Below, piece by piece: positions 11,281 through 23,732 of a stretch of DNA of 64,000 bases. This stretch comes from Osmia lignaria lignaria (Eukaryota > Arthropoda > Insecta > Hymenoptera > Megachilidae): NCBI RefSeq assembly GCF_051020975.1, contig NC_135038.1, forward strand, positions 3,532,001 to 3,596,000, read 5' to 3'. Below the pieces are notes generated by a model. The model was not told the DNA's origin. It saw only the letters and a list, made by a program, of their open reading frames with translations, and searched no databases. Both the position numbers and the translations under genes were made by a program. Position 1 is the first letter of the stretch; the number at the start of each line of letters is the position of its first letter.

Positions 11281-11322
11281 TGTAAGACGCAAATCTGACA
11301 CCGCGCTCGTCTAGCACCACCG

Positions 11323-12737
11323 CACAGTGGGACATAACGGCTTTCTGCGATCAAAAGTCGATTTTCGTGAATTCGAGAATTGAAAAACTATTTGCATACA
11401 TCGATAGAAGATAAACTGTAGTTTATCGTAGTGTAATCCGTTTTTTCATATTTGCTTCCGTTTTGCCGTGGTCCGCACTCAAAGTCAGTAGAAATTCGTC
11501 ACAACGAAACGCTGATGATATTACCCGTAACTTCAATGTACGATTCTAATGAATTTTACTAGGAAAGATAAAATTCAAATGAATTATAAAGTTGACTAGA
11601 TTAGTATAGATTCTATACAGTGCATAAAGTGGGTTAAAATCGTAACAACTTTTTAAATAATAGGATCTGATTGAAACGAAGTACATTTAACTAGAATCTT
11701 GAATTTGTGTTTGATTTTTAAAAAATGCCGGCATTTGCCGAATGTTTAATTATTACTACAGGAAAGAGTGAACCTTCCTCTATCAGAATCTGAAAAATTT
11801 AGGTGCAAGTTTTTCCACTTTTTCAAGAAAATGACGACTGAAAAACAGTATCAGATACGATTATTAACCTTTAGACTGTCGGAAAATCTAAATATAGACG
11901 TTCTGGAGCAGCCCATTCAAACATTCATAAACATTCATAGAAAAAAATAAATAAAAAAAATAAGAAAAATAGAGCCACACCATCTCTCAACGTCCCCGCC
12001 GTTAGCGTTGGGTAATGCTGAAGGAGAGTCATATAGGCATGAGAATGGACTGTACTCAAAAACTAACTTCACCATCGTTTTCCGCAACCCCAAAACCCTA
12101 TAAAAACAGACTTTTAGGCAAAATAGAGAATTTTTCATTTTTCCTACCCGTTAGCTACCGGAAAGTCTAAATATAAATATAGTCTCTACCTGTAATCGGA
12201 ACTTCATACATGTTATATATAAGATACAAACACAAAATTTTAAAACTTACTAAGGCGAATAAAGCTCTTAAAATCCCGGCAGTCTAAAGGTTAACCAGTT
12301 AACTGCATTCCACGTGTACTCGGATATTCGTCATACAAAACTTTCGTCCTTGCAATATGTCATAATATATTTTCATAATTGTCGAAACTATTTTCACGAA
12401 TGATTTGGTATAGATCATAATAAATATAAATAAATATATTATAATAACACATGTCTTGTCATTTTTTAATTATTAAATCCGTTTCTCTTATAGTTATTAA
12501 CAGTTTTGAGTCAAATTTTTGTTAAATGACATAAAATATGTCTAACAAGTGAAGGATATTGAATGCGTTACACTTTATACGTAAATATTTTGACACCCTG
12601 TAGTTCAATATGATTTATATTGGTACAACTTAAGTACCATAATATAGGCAAAAACTTCCCAAAATTTCATTAAAATATTTCCAATAGAACCGAAGTTACA
12701 GATTTTTGATTGCCAAAAGCAGTTTTGTCCCACTGTG
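11323..12737. mobile_element. Transib-like non-autonomous element, copy 2
   Basis: The ends are CACAGTGGGACATAAC and CCCACTGTG, in the same orientation as copy 1. The flanking 5-mers CACCG (11318-11322) and CGCCG (12738-12742) are a target duplication with one difference. At 1415 bp it is longer than copies 1 and 3, mainly because of extra sequence at about 11840-12290. No transposase is present. The 60-, 67- and 110-codon frames in it have no support. Confidence 0.65.
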
Positions 12738-13139
12738 CGCCGGTGACCGTGAGCCGTCGGATAAATAAATACAGGACAGGTCGGCGACGAACGATTTCCG
12801 GGAACGAGTGATAAGGGCGAGATCGAGGAACAGCCGAAGATCAATTGCGGGCTGAAGGCATTCCTCGTCCAGTCGCTGTGTCGTAAAGTCGCAGGAACAA
12901 TATATATATCACGGGTTTTCTTTATAATAAAGTACACTTTTATAGACGTTCCATCTGCTATCCTTATTTCATATTATTATATTAAAGTACCTTGTAATAC
13001 ACTCTACAGTAGGGATTTCACTTTTATATATTAGTAGAGATTATATTTATATATTACATAGTACGGAGTAGGGATTAATGCAATGTGTTAATTTTGATCT
13101 CTCTGGCTTTTTACGAACTTTTAACATGAATTTTAGCAA

Positions 13140-13480
13140 GTGATTATAATTCAAACTATATCGTGTTTGGTATCATTTTAATCAGAAAAATTTCACCAAT
13201 GCGCTAATGAAAGTTTCGTTAAAAAAAAGTCAAAAATAAAAGAGTTTTATAATTGAATTAGTATTAGTCACACCGATATGTTTCGGCTCTTTCCTTTGAT
13301 CATTGGATCTCTCTCGCTCCTCCACTGTCTGTCTCTTTCTACGTTCATGCATCGCTGACGGGACGGTTCAACAATTACAAGCCGTTTTGACGCGTCACGT
13401 GTAACCCGAAATTCGACATCTCGGCTGGATATATACAACGTTTGGGTCCCAATCTCTGTTGCATATATCCAGCTTTTATT
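13140..13480. repeat. Core-box repeat ending in hairpin
   Basis: It starts with the core box (tatcgtgtttggtatcattt at 13158) and continues with a variant of the coding-like block ctttctacgttc. It ends in the same 15-bp hairpin as window positions 35-82 (here 13425-13472). This links the hairpin to the core-box repeat family. Confidence 0.6.
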
Positions 13481-13664
13481 GTTTCACCAAACCAATTCTT
13501 TAATGCATCTTTGTTAGTCAAAAACATAACGAATCGCCATATGACATAGCCTATGTCCATCTTGAAAGAATAAGCTGTCCAATGGTGCAAATTTCATTAA
13601 AATCTCTTTAGCCGTTTAAACGTGAAAGAGGAACAAACGATTAGCATTTTCACTTTTATATATT

Positions 13665-13772
13665 AGTAGGGAAGCAGGGAAGTAAGGAAGTAGGGAAGTA
13701 GGGAAATAGCGAAGTAGCGAAGTAGGGAAGTAGCGAAGTAGGGAAGTAGGGAAGTAGGGAAGTAGGGATAGG
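13665..13772. repeat. 9-bp microsatellite (gaagtaggg)n
   Basis: About 11 imperfect copies of gaagtaggg with variants gaagtagcg and gaaatagcg. The 84-codon minus frame over it encodes a repetitive Leu/Pro/Tyr/Phe run and is not a gene. Confidence 0.9.
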
Positions 13773-13779
13773 GACAGGT

Positions 13780-14420
13780 ATTACAAAGCTGAACTCGTGT
13801 TTCAGCAGCCAATCAGTTGTTAGCTCTGTAGGGTAGTGGGAGTGAGCGATAGGTGGGTCTTGAAATTCAACCTGGATACGCTTGCGTAATGCTGATACAA
13901 TCAGTCTCAAGTGAGAATTTATGGGTGATCGTACGAGAAAGAAGTATATGGTAAGGCAAGTACAATTGTACTAGTTTGAAAATTTCCGTTTCTTAATATT
14001 GAATGTCGCTTGTACTTGCTATAAACGAAAATATTCTTTTTTTAAAACATTTCTATGAGCAGAAAAGAACAATAACAAATATTAATAGTAGATTATAGAA
14101 ACATTTGCAATAAATGTTCGATAAGAAGTCAAAAAGTGATCTTTGATTTTGTGGCAGTGAGTGTAATTCGATAGTAATTCAACTCTACTTTTTGTTTTAC
14201 CCGTGCTTTGTTTACGGTGACGACAAGTGGCGCACAGGTCATTAGACCCTAGGTCAACTATGCTTCGACAGTGGTACTAGGCATAACGAGAAGATCGGTA
14301 GACGTTTTTTTGGTAGCTGCGAGTGTGTAGTGCTAACTCGTCTGTATACCACCGCGACAACGTCAAAGCACAACCGACGGGTGACATCACAGTCTATGTC
14401 GGCAATGCTCCGACGCGACT
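13780..14420 (+). repeat. Dispersed repeat, pair member 1
   Basis: It matches 37095-37720 in the same orientation. Both start with ctgaactcgtgtttcagcag, contain ggcaagtacaattgtactag and end in the caacgtcaaag region. Within each copy, the words acaattgtac and tacttgc near each other form a dyad. The class is unknown and no coding region is recognised. Confidence 0.7.
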
Positions 14421-14499
14421 ATGGCAGCAAACGTGGTCGATTTATGTTATCCGTTCAAACCCGTAGCTTCTTGTTTTAATCACAGTGTTTCTCAATGTT

Positions 14500-14730
14500 C
14501 ACACAAAAGTTTACGGAAAAGTTCACACAAGTTTTTTTTTTGGTGAACTTGTAGAAGAGCTACTCCCTCTCCGATTTTGATGATTTTTAAATATGTTGTA
14601 GAATTCGATATTTTAAGCAATTTTTTTCCTCTAAACTATATGTCAGATTCGATTAGTTTGCGAGATATTCGCGAAAAACTATGAGTACTATACATTGAAT
14701 TTCGCCTGCACGTACACGTCCGCGGCTGTG
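14500..14730 (+). repeat. Fragment of the 8-bp-TSD repeat family
   Basis: The inverted counterpart is 4740-4930. It shares agatattcgcgaaaaactat and the ttttgatgatttttaaatat region. There are no complete ends. Confidence 0.5.
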
Positions 14731-14899
14731 TGTGCACCAGCAAGCGACCCTCGCTTCTCTAGTGTTTCTGTCAACAGCATCACATGGCCCGGCTATGTAC
14801 TGTTGGATGCCAAGGAAGAACACGTTTTGAGTAGAAAGAACGTTTATTCGTAGACACGACTAGGGAACAGACCGAGGTCAAAAAGCCCGTATACGGGGT

Positions 14900-15460
14900 T
14901 TTAGCCCTTATTTAAATCGTAATGGTTCAAGGGGAAGGAGTGCCGAGTGACGTCTCCGTGAATCCTGCGACGATGAGTAAGGCCGTGACTTAAGATTTGG
15001 AATCTAAAGTCAACTGACTTTTGCACAGCCTTACTATCGCTATGACTCGTATTAGAGTTTTTCATTTCGAAAATAGTATGATTCACGAAAACGCGTGTCA
15101 TCCGACAGTACCATTCATATAACGGGTGAGCTTAAAATTAAATTTAACTAATTTCAATAATTAACCGACTTTGAAAAAGGAGGAGGTTAATCAATTCGAT
15201 CAATATATGTATATTTTTTGGATGGATGGACGGACCAATCGGAACGAAACCTTTGCATCTTGTACAGTATGTCTTCCGATTGGCCCCGTTAAAAAAACAT
15301 TTTGCATTTTTTCATTCCTAACGACTTTTTTTCCTTAATACAAATTCGTCGATTACTCCGAGATGGATGGACCAATCGGAACGAAACTTTTTGCATCTTG
15401 TAGGCTATGTGAACCTGGCACCCGACTTTTAAAAAATGGACTTTTTTTCGGAAAATGGTA
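14900..15460 (+). repeat. Repeat with inverted copy at 27.8-28.4 kb
   Basis: About 15060-15800 is present as a reverse complement at about 27790-28395. Shared words include ccgactttgaaaaaggagga, gaccaatcggaacgaaac and ttaggaatgaaaaaatgc. Shorter relatives lie at 31080-31275 and 63400-63440. The aaaaaggaggaggtt motif is also seen in other insect repeats. Confidence 0.65.
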
Positions 15461-16290
15461 GTATATCGTTTGTAGTTGATTGTAGTAACAGTGGTTTCGT
15501 TTGTAGTTGGATCAATTAATAAATAAACAAAATTGAAAAATTGACCCGCACCCGACATTGAGATATTTCAAATCGGTTTTTCCATTTGATAGAGAATCGT
15601 TTGTAGTTGATTGTAGTAAAAAAAGTTTCATTTGTAGTTGAATAGTTTAAAAGTTATGAGCAATTGTTTATCCGCGTAAGAGATAACTTCGTCAATTTTC
15701 AAGATTTTTGAAATCGGTCTTTCCCATGTGATTCAGAGTCGTTTGTAATTGATTGTAGTAAAAAAGTTTCGTTTGTAGTTGAATAGTTTAAAAGTTACAG
15801 CCGATTGTTTATACTCCGAAGAGGTAACTTTATCAATTTTCAATATTTTTAAAATCCGTCTTTTCCATGTGATAGGGAATCGGTTTTAGTTGTTTGTAGT
15901 AAAAAAAGTTTCGTTTGTAGTTGAATAGTTTAAAAGTTATATGTGATTGTTTATACCCATCAGTCAACTTCGTCAATTTTTAATATTTTTAAAATCCGTT
16001 TTTTCCATGGGATGGGGAATCGTTTGTAGTTGTTTGTAGTAAAAAAAGTTTCGTTTGTAGTTGAATAATTTAAAAGTTATAGGTTTATACCCATCAGTCA
16101 ACTTCGTCAGTTTTTACTATTTTTAAAATCCGTTTTTTCCTTGTGATAGGGAATCGTTTGTAGTTGTTTGTAGTGATTTTCCTTTCGTTTGTAGTTGAAT
16201 AGTTTAAAAGTTATATGTGATTGTTTATACCCATCAGTCAACTTCGTCAGTTTTTAATATTTTTAAAATCCGTTTTTTCCATGGGAAGAA
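15440..16290 (+). repeat. Tandem array, ~5.5 units of 133-142 bp
   Basis: Units start near 15588, 15730, 15871, 16011 and 16144. Each carries tcgtttgtagttg twice, gaatagtttaaaagttat and tcaacttcgtcaattttta. About 1.5 units occur in reverse at 27780-28010. The units are AT-rich without long frames, as expected for a subterminal repeat block of a transposon or a local satellite. Confidence 0.8.
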
Positions 16291-16419
16291 GAAGCGTACA
16301 CCACATAGGTGTGGGTACTGGAATAATAAATAAACTGAAATCAAATAATTTGTAGCAAAAATACAACCGAGTTCTAAATGCACTAAATAACATGAAATAC
16401 TTCTATTTCCTAATGTAAT

Positions 16420-16830
16420 AATTTCTATTTCATTTATACCAACATTCCAGAACTGTTAATAATAAAACCTATTTAATCGTTAAATAGTATACTACATATA
16501 TTTCAATCTTTTCGGAGGCGGTGCAAAATTAAAAATAGTCGAATAAATGATGCTGCCAATAACGATTTGATCGCGGTATGGCGAACTTGGTAATTAATAA
16601 TTATTTTATATTTTATACTTTTTAGTGCATTTTGTTAGTGTAGAAAGAGGTTTTATTAATAATTGTCACGTAATTGTGGAAACGAAATAGAAATTATTTT
16701 ATACTTTTTAGTGCATCTAGAAGTTGGTTGTATTTTGTTGATAGAAATTATTTTATTTCACACTTTTTAGAGGGATGAGCGGAATTGGTAGGATATCGTA
16801 AGGTGGTTTATTGTTATTATTGGTTAATTG
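16420..16830. mobile_element. Palindromic MITE family copy, diverged
   Basis: The left arm has cttttcggaggcggtgcaaa, followed by the right-arm words attaataattgtcacgtaat and tagaaattattttatac. It is diverged and the central palindrome is deleted. At 16651-16700 it also provides a near-empty site for the insertion at 33672-36270. Confidence 0.55.
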
Positions 16831-16928
16831 ATAAAAGAGATCAATGTGAATAATATTTTTATTTTTTGTTTAAGTTTGATAACATGCAGGGTTAAAATAA
16901 AATTTGGATTATCTATGTACTGTACACG

Positions 16929-17134
16929 TCTGCTAAGTTGAGACTCCTAAGGAATTGGGTCTGATTGGTCGGAGCTAGATGGGCCAGACTTAGACAGTTG
17001 ACCCACACGCATTTTCGCTATTCGCTCTCTAGGTTACAACTACTAGTAGAAACTACTACTACTACTACTAGACGAGGGTTCGAGGTGTGGATTAGGCGGA
17101 GCGTTTCACACCTCGAGTCTCAACTTAGTAGACG
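16929..17134. repeat. Small inverted repeat
   Basis: The arms tctgctaagttgagactc (16929) and gagtctcaacttagtaga (around 17115) are inverted. A (tac)n-type microsatellite lies between them at about 17050. It is adjacent to the Tc1-like MITE. The 70-codon frame covers the microsatellite only. Confidence 0.5.
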
Positions 17135-17929
17135 CTTACGATACAGTGGACTGCAAAAGTATTCGTCCACCTTTTAAAACAGAATACCTCGCTTAAAAGT
17201 GGAGCAAATGACTTCAAGTTTCTCGAGAAGCTATAAAAATTAATTCACTAAGATATGTGTTTTTGTCGTTTTAAAAAATTAAAATGTGCCGAAATCGGGA
17301 AAGAAATAGTAAAAGGCAACTTTTGAACTTTTTTATCTGAACCTGTAACGAAAATTTAAAATATGACATTTGTAAATTTAAATATGTTATGTGTATCCTG
17401 AAAATTCATTAAGTTCGGTCAACGCATTTAAAAGTTATAAGTAGATACATAATTGAAATCTGCGAAAATCGCGACTTTTCATCTAAGAACGGAACTAGTC
17501 ACAATCTTAGCTGAAAAGTCGCGATTTTCGGAGATTTCAATTACTTATAACTTTTAAATACGTTGACCGATCTCGATGAATTTTTCAGGATACACATAAC
17601 ATATTTAAATTTACAAATGTCATATTTTAAATTTTCGTTACAGGTTGAAATAAAAAAATAAAAAAATTGCCTTTTACTATTTCTTTCCCCATTGCAGCAA
17701 ATTTTAATTTTTTAAAACGACAAAGGCATATATCTTAGTGAATTAATTTTTATAGCTTCTCGAGAAACCTGAAGTCATTTGGTCCAGTTTTAAGCGATGT
17801 ATTCTGTTTTAAAAGGTGGACGAATAGTTTTGCGGTTGTTACGTTCCGAACAGAAATTTTTACACGTTCTCCTCGTGTTCCCCCCCCCATCATTGAATTG
17901 TCCCCGTGTTAACGGGTGGATCAATTAAC

Positions 17930-18210
17930 ATTACCATCATCGAATTATCCCCAGTGCATGCGGGATACGGGCATCTATCCGCCCCCTCGATAATGTTCCC
18001 TCTCTTTTTGAGATTGCTGCTTTGAGGCAGCAATTGTCTAGGCGAAAGCCATGTTGCCCCCCCCCCCCCCCCCCCCCCCCCCATCATAGAAATATCCCCA
18101 GTGCATGCGGGATACGGCTGTCTATCCGCTCCCTTGCAAATGGTCTCCGTCATTTTGGGGTTGCTGCTTTGAGGCAGCAATTGTACGCGAAAGCCATGTT
18201 GTTCTCCCCC
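17930..18210. repeat. Tandem pair of ~145-bp units with poly-C
   Basis: Two units (about 17935-18060 and 18082-18207) share tccccagtgcatgcgggata and cgaaagccatgttg. Each has the perfect hairpin TTGCTGC-TTTGAG-GCAGCAA, at about 18013-18032 and about 18161-18180. Confidence 0.85.
18057..18082. repeat. Homopolymer run of 26 C
   Basis: Twenty-six consecutive C between the two tandem units, with shorter C runs near 17880 and 18207. The exact length may be affected by sequencing or assembly. The G-rich complement could form quadruplex structures. Confidence 0.85.
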
Positions 18211-19629
18211 CCCCCCTCTTTCTCTGTCATCTTCCTGATGGGCCAGCTCCTATCGTCTTGATCCGTCGTACCCTCGACCTTGGTTGGAGATGCGAACGGA
18301 AACCATGAACATCGATAGCTTGTCTTGCATGCCGGACCTCCCCGGATTGAACGCATAAACGATCCTTGAAATTTCGAGATAGTCTATCTCCTCCAGACAT
18401 AATTCCGATTGTTAGCGTAACAGATTCCTTCCTCGAAATCAGCGTGATCCCACGGTTCAAAATCACGTGTCGTTCTTGGTACTGAATATCGCCGGATGTA
18501 AACCCGAAACATCATTCGTGTGGTCCGATAATCTTGACCACTCTAGAACGTTCCTTATCGGTTCCGCGAGGATGATCAAAATTCCCTATACGTACATTAT
18601 AATAATCCGAATTTTCTGCTAAATTCGCTAAGCACTATAATATTGTAATTCCGACACGCCGGTTAGTCCAAGTTGCGAATTTAAATTTCCATTTAACATT
18701 CGTTCAAATTCAGTAACCTGTAATAATTTTGAAAAGCATGTTTTCTTCCTATAACGCTAAGATTAAAGCAATTTTGTAAAATTTATTATATTTTAATGAA
18801 TAACGAGGTCTTTGATATAACAGGAAGAGTAAAGGAATATACGTGAATTAGAAAGAGAAAGATTAAAACAGAGAGAGGAACGCACATATCCCTGCTGCAC
18901 CACCGATAAGCAAATCCCGCCTCCTTACGCATCGACACCGCCGCCTAATTCGTTAGGCGCACAACAACGCAATGTAAACAATTTCGGACGAGGCCCACTC
19001 TGGTCTTCTCCGAGAGGTGCAGATTGCGACACTCTTCGACGTACAATCGCGAGCAGCGTGTCGGCTGGTCCGCGAAGTGGTTTAGAGACGAGTTTTGTTC
19101 TCAATTGTTCGGAAGTAGCAAATAGGGCAAAAGACTCAATCTTCGTGTATCGATTTTACTTTCGTTTGTTTTGATTATTTTATTCATTACTTTAACCTTG
19201 CAGTTCAATTTTATTTCTTTATAAGTACATATATTTCCGTAGTGTTAGTTAATAGACTGCGTAATAGTTCGCGCATTCAAAATTGTGTATCGGTGCAGCA
19301 GTTCAAGGTGTGTGTGTTCCACTCTCCTTCCTCCAGAAAACAGTCAACAGGAAAATAGCAGCAGCAGAATTTGGATCACTATACGGAATTTTACCACATA
19401 ATCCGGTGAGTTGTTTCCATTACTCTTCCGGTCGTTACATGCATATATTGATAAGGAATTTCCAGTAGTCAAAATTGACGTAGTCAATTTTGATTGTAAG
19501 AGTCTTCTTCAACTGGAGATTCCTAATTCCAAATTGTACTTTATCACACGTATTCGTCTACATATTTCCGGCCAATAATTGTGTGTCTCAGGTTTAAATT
19601 GTACGCGAGCTAAACCTGCGTTTTCTTAT

Positions 19630-19890
19630 ATTTAATCACATTGTTATATTTCATAATATTTTATATTTTATTTTACACCTATCATTATTATATTTCGATA
19701 CTTTATATCATTCATAATATTTCGACATTTTATATATATTTTATTATATTTCAATATTTTATATATTTTTCATATTATTTCATTATTTTATATATCTTTC
19801 ATATTTCAATATTTTATATATATTTTATACCTTTCACTATTATATGTATCTCATTATATTTTAACACTTTTATTTTATAATATACCATTT
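19630..19890. repeat. A/T-only low-complexity stretch
   Basis: Imperfect repeats of atatttta and tatatatttt run through the LTR-like element. The 79-codon Ile/Phe/Tyr-rich frame is a by-product. Confidence 0.85.
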
Positions 19891-20479
19891 GATTCTTTTT
19901 AATCAAATCTAATTTTCTTTGATAATACCTTTATTAGTCTCCTTCATAAATCCCATAATATTAGCGATCTAATGAAAGGGCCCGTATGGGACTAGCGTAT
20001 CTCCGAACCCACAAATATTTAATAATTTTCTGGCTTTACGGCGTCACCCGCGCGTTACGTTATCGATAGTTGCATTGCTCGACCAGTACACTACCACATT
20101 TTTATACTCTTGCAATTATACATCAGCTGACACTTGACACAGTCGCGTCACAAGCACATGCGCGCGCGCCGCACGTAACACGGTCCACTGTATATATGAA
20201 AAGGTAACTTACATAACTAAATAAAATTAAAATACATACTAACTAAAATAGCAAGGCAGATTATCCATACTAACAATGATTGTTTTGAAAAGAATGATTT
20301 ATTCATGCAAATGAGATATAATATTTGTTATGTTCGCCCCTGCCGCCTCTTCTTCCCCCCTTGGAAATATCCCACGGTACGGGTTCCGCCTGGTACCTGC
20401 AGCCGTTCCTCTTTCTGTAATGTAAAATTTCAACAGTTACATAGGTCATATAGTTTAGAATTAATTTTTTATTTATGAC

Positions 20480-20730
20480 GCAAAGGGGTTAATTACACTG
20501 TCCAACAAATTTAAACCTTTTTTTGTGTTCCGATTCCCAGTAGGTGATTGTTGTAGTGTTTTGTACACTGATTATGAATGTGCAAACCATTTTGCTCCTG
20601 TACGTACAGTTTTTCAGAAATTTGATTTTGAAAAAAAAAACATATTTTTCAGATTGAAACAAATTTTCTGATGTAATTGTAAAAGATATTGAAATTCTAT
20701 TTACACTAAAAGATTTTGTAGACTTTCCTG
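20480..20730 (+). repeat. Dispersed repeat, pair member 1
   Basis: It is related to 37825-38015 in the same orientation (gtgttttgtacactgattat against gtgttttgtacgctgattac, and caaattttctgatgtaa against caaattttctgacgtaa). The class is unknown. Confidence 0.6.
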
Positions 20731-20739
20731 AGTACAATG

Positions 20740-23690
20740 ATACCTATCTTTAATACATTCTAAGTATTAAAAATTTAATACAATTTTTCAAAACATGAAA
20801 TTCTTTATTTTTCACCGCATCGGTCTAAAAGTGGTACTAATGGATTGCTGGTGTTCTCCCGATTAAAATGTTACCTCATATCACGTAAACCGGACTACTT
20901 TTAACGAAACTGGCTTTTAATTATGCATTTAGATTTTTCACGTAACTTGGTTAATTATTGTCCAACTTATGTCGCGTTTGGTATGATTTTGATCGCAAAA
21001 ACATAAGGAATCGATTGACGTCGCTTCCGCAAAGATCTGATAAAAAATGCGGAAGTTGGTATTTGTACAAGAGAAAACCATTTCCTTTTTCGGACGGCAT
21101 ACGTGGTACAGGCACGGCCAGAAACACAGAAATTCGGACCCTCAGTTGCACGAAAAGTTGTACAAGTTTATTGCATAGTCTGAACGCGGCCTAACGGTAG
21201 TCTCAGGTACCGATACTACCTCTGAGACGTTGAGGAAATTCCAGGTGGTTGCAAAGTGACCGTGGCGGGCAATAAACTGAGTAAGCGTTTTGACTCTGAC
21301 AAAACATATTGAGAATAAAGAACCCCAAAATGAAACATACTAATCCCGAGGCAATAGAAATAGACAATCAACACGAAAATATTTCTAGGAAAGTAGTAAA
21401 CTGGTCGATGGCTCCATAAACTTATTGTTACCATGGTTCAGTTCAGAATATTTGTAAGCTGCGGAACTATTGACTGCAAAATACGTGTTTTATGATGTTA
21501 GGAAAAACCCGTGATTTCCATAAAACCGGACAGTTTCTTCCTATTGAAAATTAAAGTAATTTACAAGCGAACAATAATAATAGAAGAAATAAACAATAAT
21601 AATAGAATAAACAACATAGAATTGACACCTCGGCTGCATATAAAGCAATATACAATATACAAAATATACAAAACTCCTTGTCGATGCGCCAGTAAAAAAG
21701 AGTTTTACAACATATTTCAATTTTCTTTATTTCTTCAAGAGTGGCATTTAAAACATCTTTTCGTATATTATATATCCATTTATGTATATCAATAACTTAG
21801 GGAACATTTTGAATATTTGTAATTACATGTCCTGTGTATTATTTAAAACCTATTAACTGGAACAGCAATAATTATATAACATTCATACACAGATGTGTAC
21901 TAATATTAAAATAATCGTCAAAAGAAATAAGAGGGAGTGTAACACGCAATTAGTAAATTGGAGTATGTTTCGTTCATGTGATTCTACATGACTTCGGAAA
22001 CGCATAGTGCGAGAATGAGAGGGCATGCTATATTCTATCCTTGTTCAAAAAATAACATCGCTGCTCGGCCGATCACTTTATGATTTGCCGCTACCTCGGA
22101 TCTCTCACTCGCTTCTCGCGTTCTCTATCGTCCCGTTTCGAGAACAAAGTCAAGCCGAATATCATACCTGCTTCGAAATAAGCAACTGTTCGGTCCCGAG
22201 CCACTTGCTTATTTGGAGGCAATCCTGTATCCACCGTTTACTGTACTTTTTTCTTCCACTCTCAAGGCGCTCTTGGTTTCTTAAATTCACTCACACACGG
22301 TCACATTCGATCACAGATTCGTACACACATGCATTCTCATTGTGAAGAACTGTCATTCAGTCCAAACACTCTTTATTCACACCTCACTCGATCCGACTGT
22401 TATACGACCCAAACACTTTTCATTCACACCTCACTCGATCCGACTGCCTCGAGTGCCCAGTCACCCTTATCTCTCGGAGTCTGATAATTTGGCGTAGAAA
22501 GAAGAAACATAATCGCAAAACGTATACGACAAACAGAAGCAGTACATACTTCTCAATGCTGACGACTTGATTGTCGTGTACGTTTTGCGATTATGTTCCT
22601 TCCTTCCATGCCAAATTATCAGACTTAAATCTTAAAGTACATAATATTATACCTTACTTTAATGTTATACTTAGCAAAAATGTTTCTCTATCATGTGATA
22701 TAATTAGATTTTCTGTTAGATTGTTAGTATTTGAAATATCCTAAAAAATATCTGCAGACGTCATGCGATTTAGGCATCTCTTCCGCTTCTGTCAGAGTTT
22801 ACATTAGGGCTAGATTTATGGCAGGGACTGCTGGTTCTTCTCAGCCGGGTCATTTGTGCCATCCTGAGTGTCAGGCTTCGGATGGTACAGGTGATCCTGG
22901 AGAGTGGTGACGAAAGGCAGTTCTCCGCTAAATCAAAGTCTTGGGGGGTACAAGTGAGGTCTTATTGTTAGTCGCCATTCTTTAAGACTTACGATTAGTT
23001 ATTTGAGGGCTGCATTCACTCACCCAGACGAATCTCGTGATCAGGAGTGATCAGCAGTCCTTATCAGCTTCCATTATTATTTAAACATATTTACATGTTT
23101 ATAATGTAGTAACAATTTATATCTGTTAGATTATTTCTATGTGAGGCGACCACGCGTACATGCGCATTTTGCGTGTTGAGTCTTCTATTGTTTTCTTGAC
23201 CGAGCGAAACGGAGCTTTTCTGATTTTCCCGCTCCACTCCGTGTTGGACCGCTTGTAACAAGGGGAGCGCGTTGCTCGGCTTGTGCTTCATTATATTCAA
23301 ACGAAATAAACGCAGTGTGCAAAAGTCAATAATCAAGTGTGATCATTTATCGATTCATTTTTGCCCGAAATATTCCACCAACAATATCATTTTATTCGAT
23401 AGATTCCACAGAATTATTGCGTGAAAAAAGAATCTGAATATCTGCTATTGTAAAAGTATAAATCATTTCCAAAGTTGAATATTTGCAATTTGTGTTTAAG
23501 ATTGATTACCTCGAAAACTGTAAAATTTAGATAAAAATGGATGTTTTGCTTTTAGATTATATTATGTAGTTATTTATGTAGAATAATTTAATGTGCGCAA
23601 TCATTGTATTTTATTTGTATTTATTGTTTGATTTAGACTAATATACGCCCCGTTGCGGGTAGACGATTTTCAGTGAGAGTGACTGTACAT
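20740..23690. other. No gene recognised; scattered repeats
   Basis: This stretch holds a diverged core box (near 20970), a 47-bp tandem duplication (22362-22446, unit with tcacacctcactcgatccga) and a foldback at 22477-22625 (arms tctgataatttgg... and ...ccaaattatcaga). Near 22020-22230 there is a distant relative of the pogo-like family (gcttatttggaggc). No frame has domain support. Confidence 0.5.
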
Positions 23691-23732
23691 TGTTTCGCTG
23701 TTGCCTTGTATGGATGCACGAATATCATATAG

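Larger units (their letters stand above)
17837..20180 (-). mobile_element. LTR-like element TGTTACG...CGTAACA, 2.34 kb
   Basis: This block begins TGTTACGTTCC and ends GCACGTAACA. The 4-bp duplication CGGT lies on each side (17833-17836 and 20181-20184), inside the Tc1-like MITE. TG...CA ends with 4-bp duplications fit a Ty3/Gypsy-type solo LTR or a non-coding LTR retrotransposon derivative. The word gtcccatacgggccc (about 190 bp from the right end, on the minus strand) is shared with the elements at 33672 and 49906, which sets the orientation. Frames of 60-96 codons are not conserved and I call none. It contains a C26 run, a duplicated 145-bp unit and an A/T-only stretch. Confidence 0.65.
17144..20190. 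mobile_element. Palindromic Tc1-like MITE, split by insertion
   Basis: The arms at 17144-17480 and about 17500-17836 are inverted copies, so the element is almost one long hairpin. The left TIR CAGTGGACTGCAAAAGT is preceded by TA (17142-17143). The matching right end is broken: it runs to GCGGT at 17836 and resumes as CCACTG at 20185-20190, followed by TA (20191-20192). Without the insertion the element is 699 bp. TA target and CAGTGG ends fit Tc1/mariner. A half copy is at 38990-39330. Confidence 0.8.

Noticed and set aside
18022..18356. Overlapping frames around the poly-C run
   Set aside because: Four overlapping frames on both strands, with poly-Pro or poly-Gly from the C run, are low-complexity by-products.
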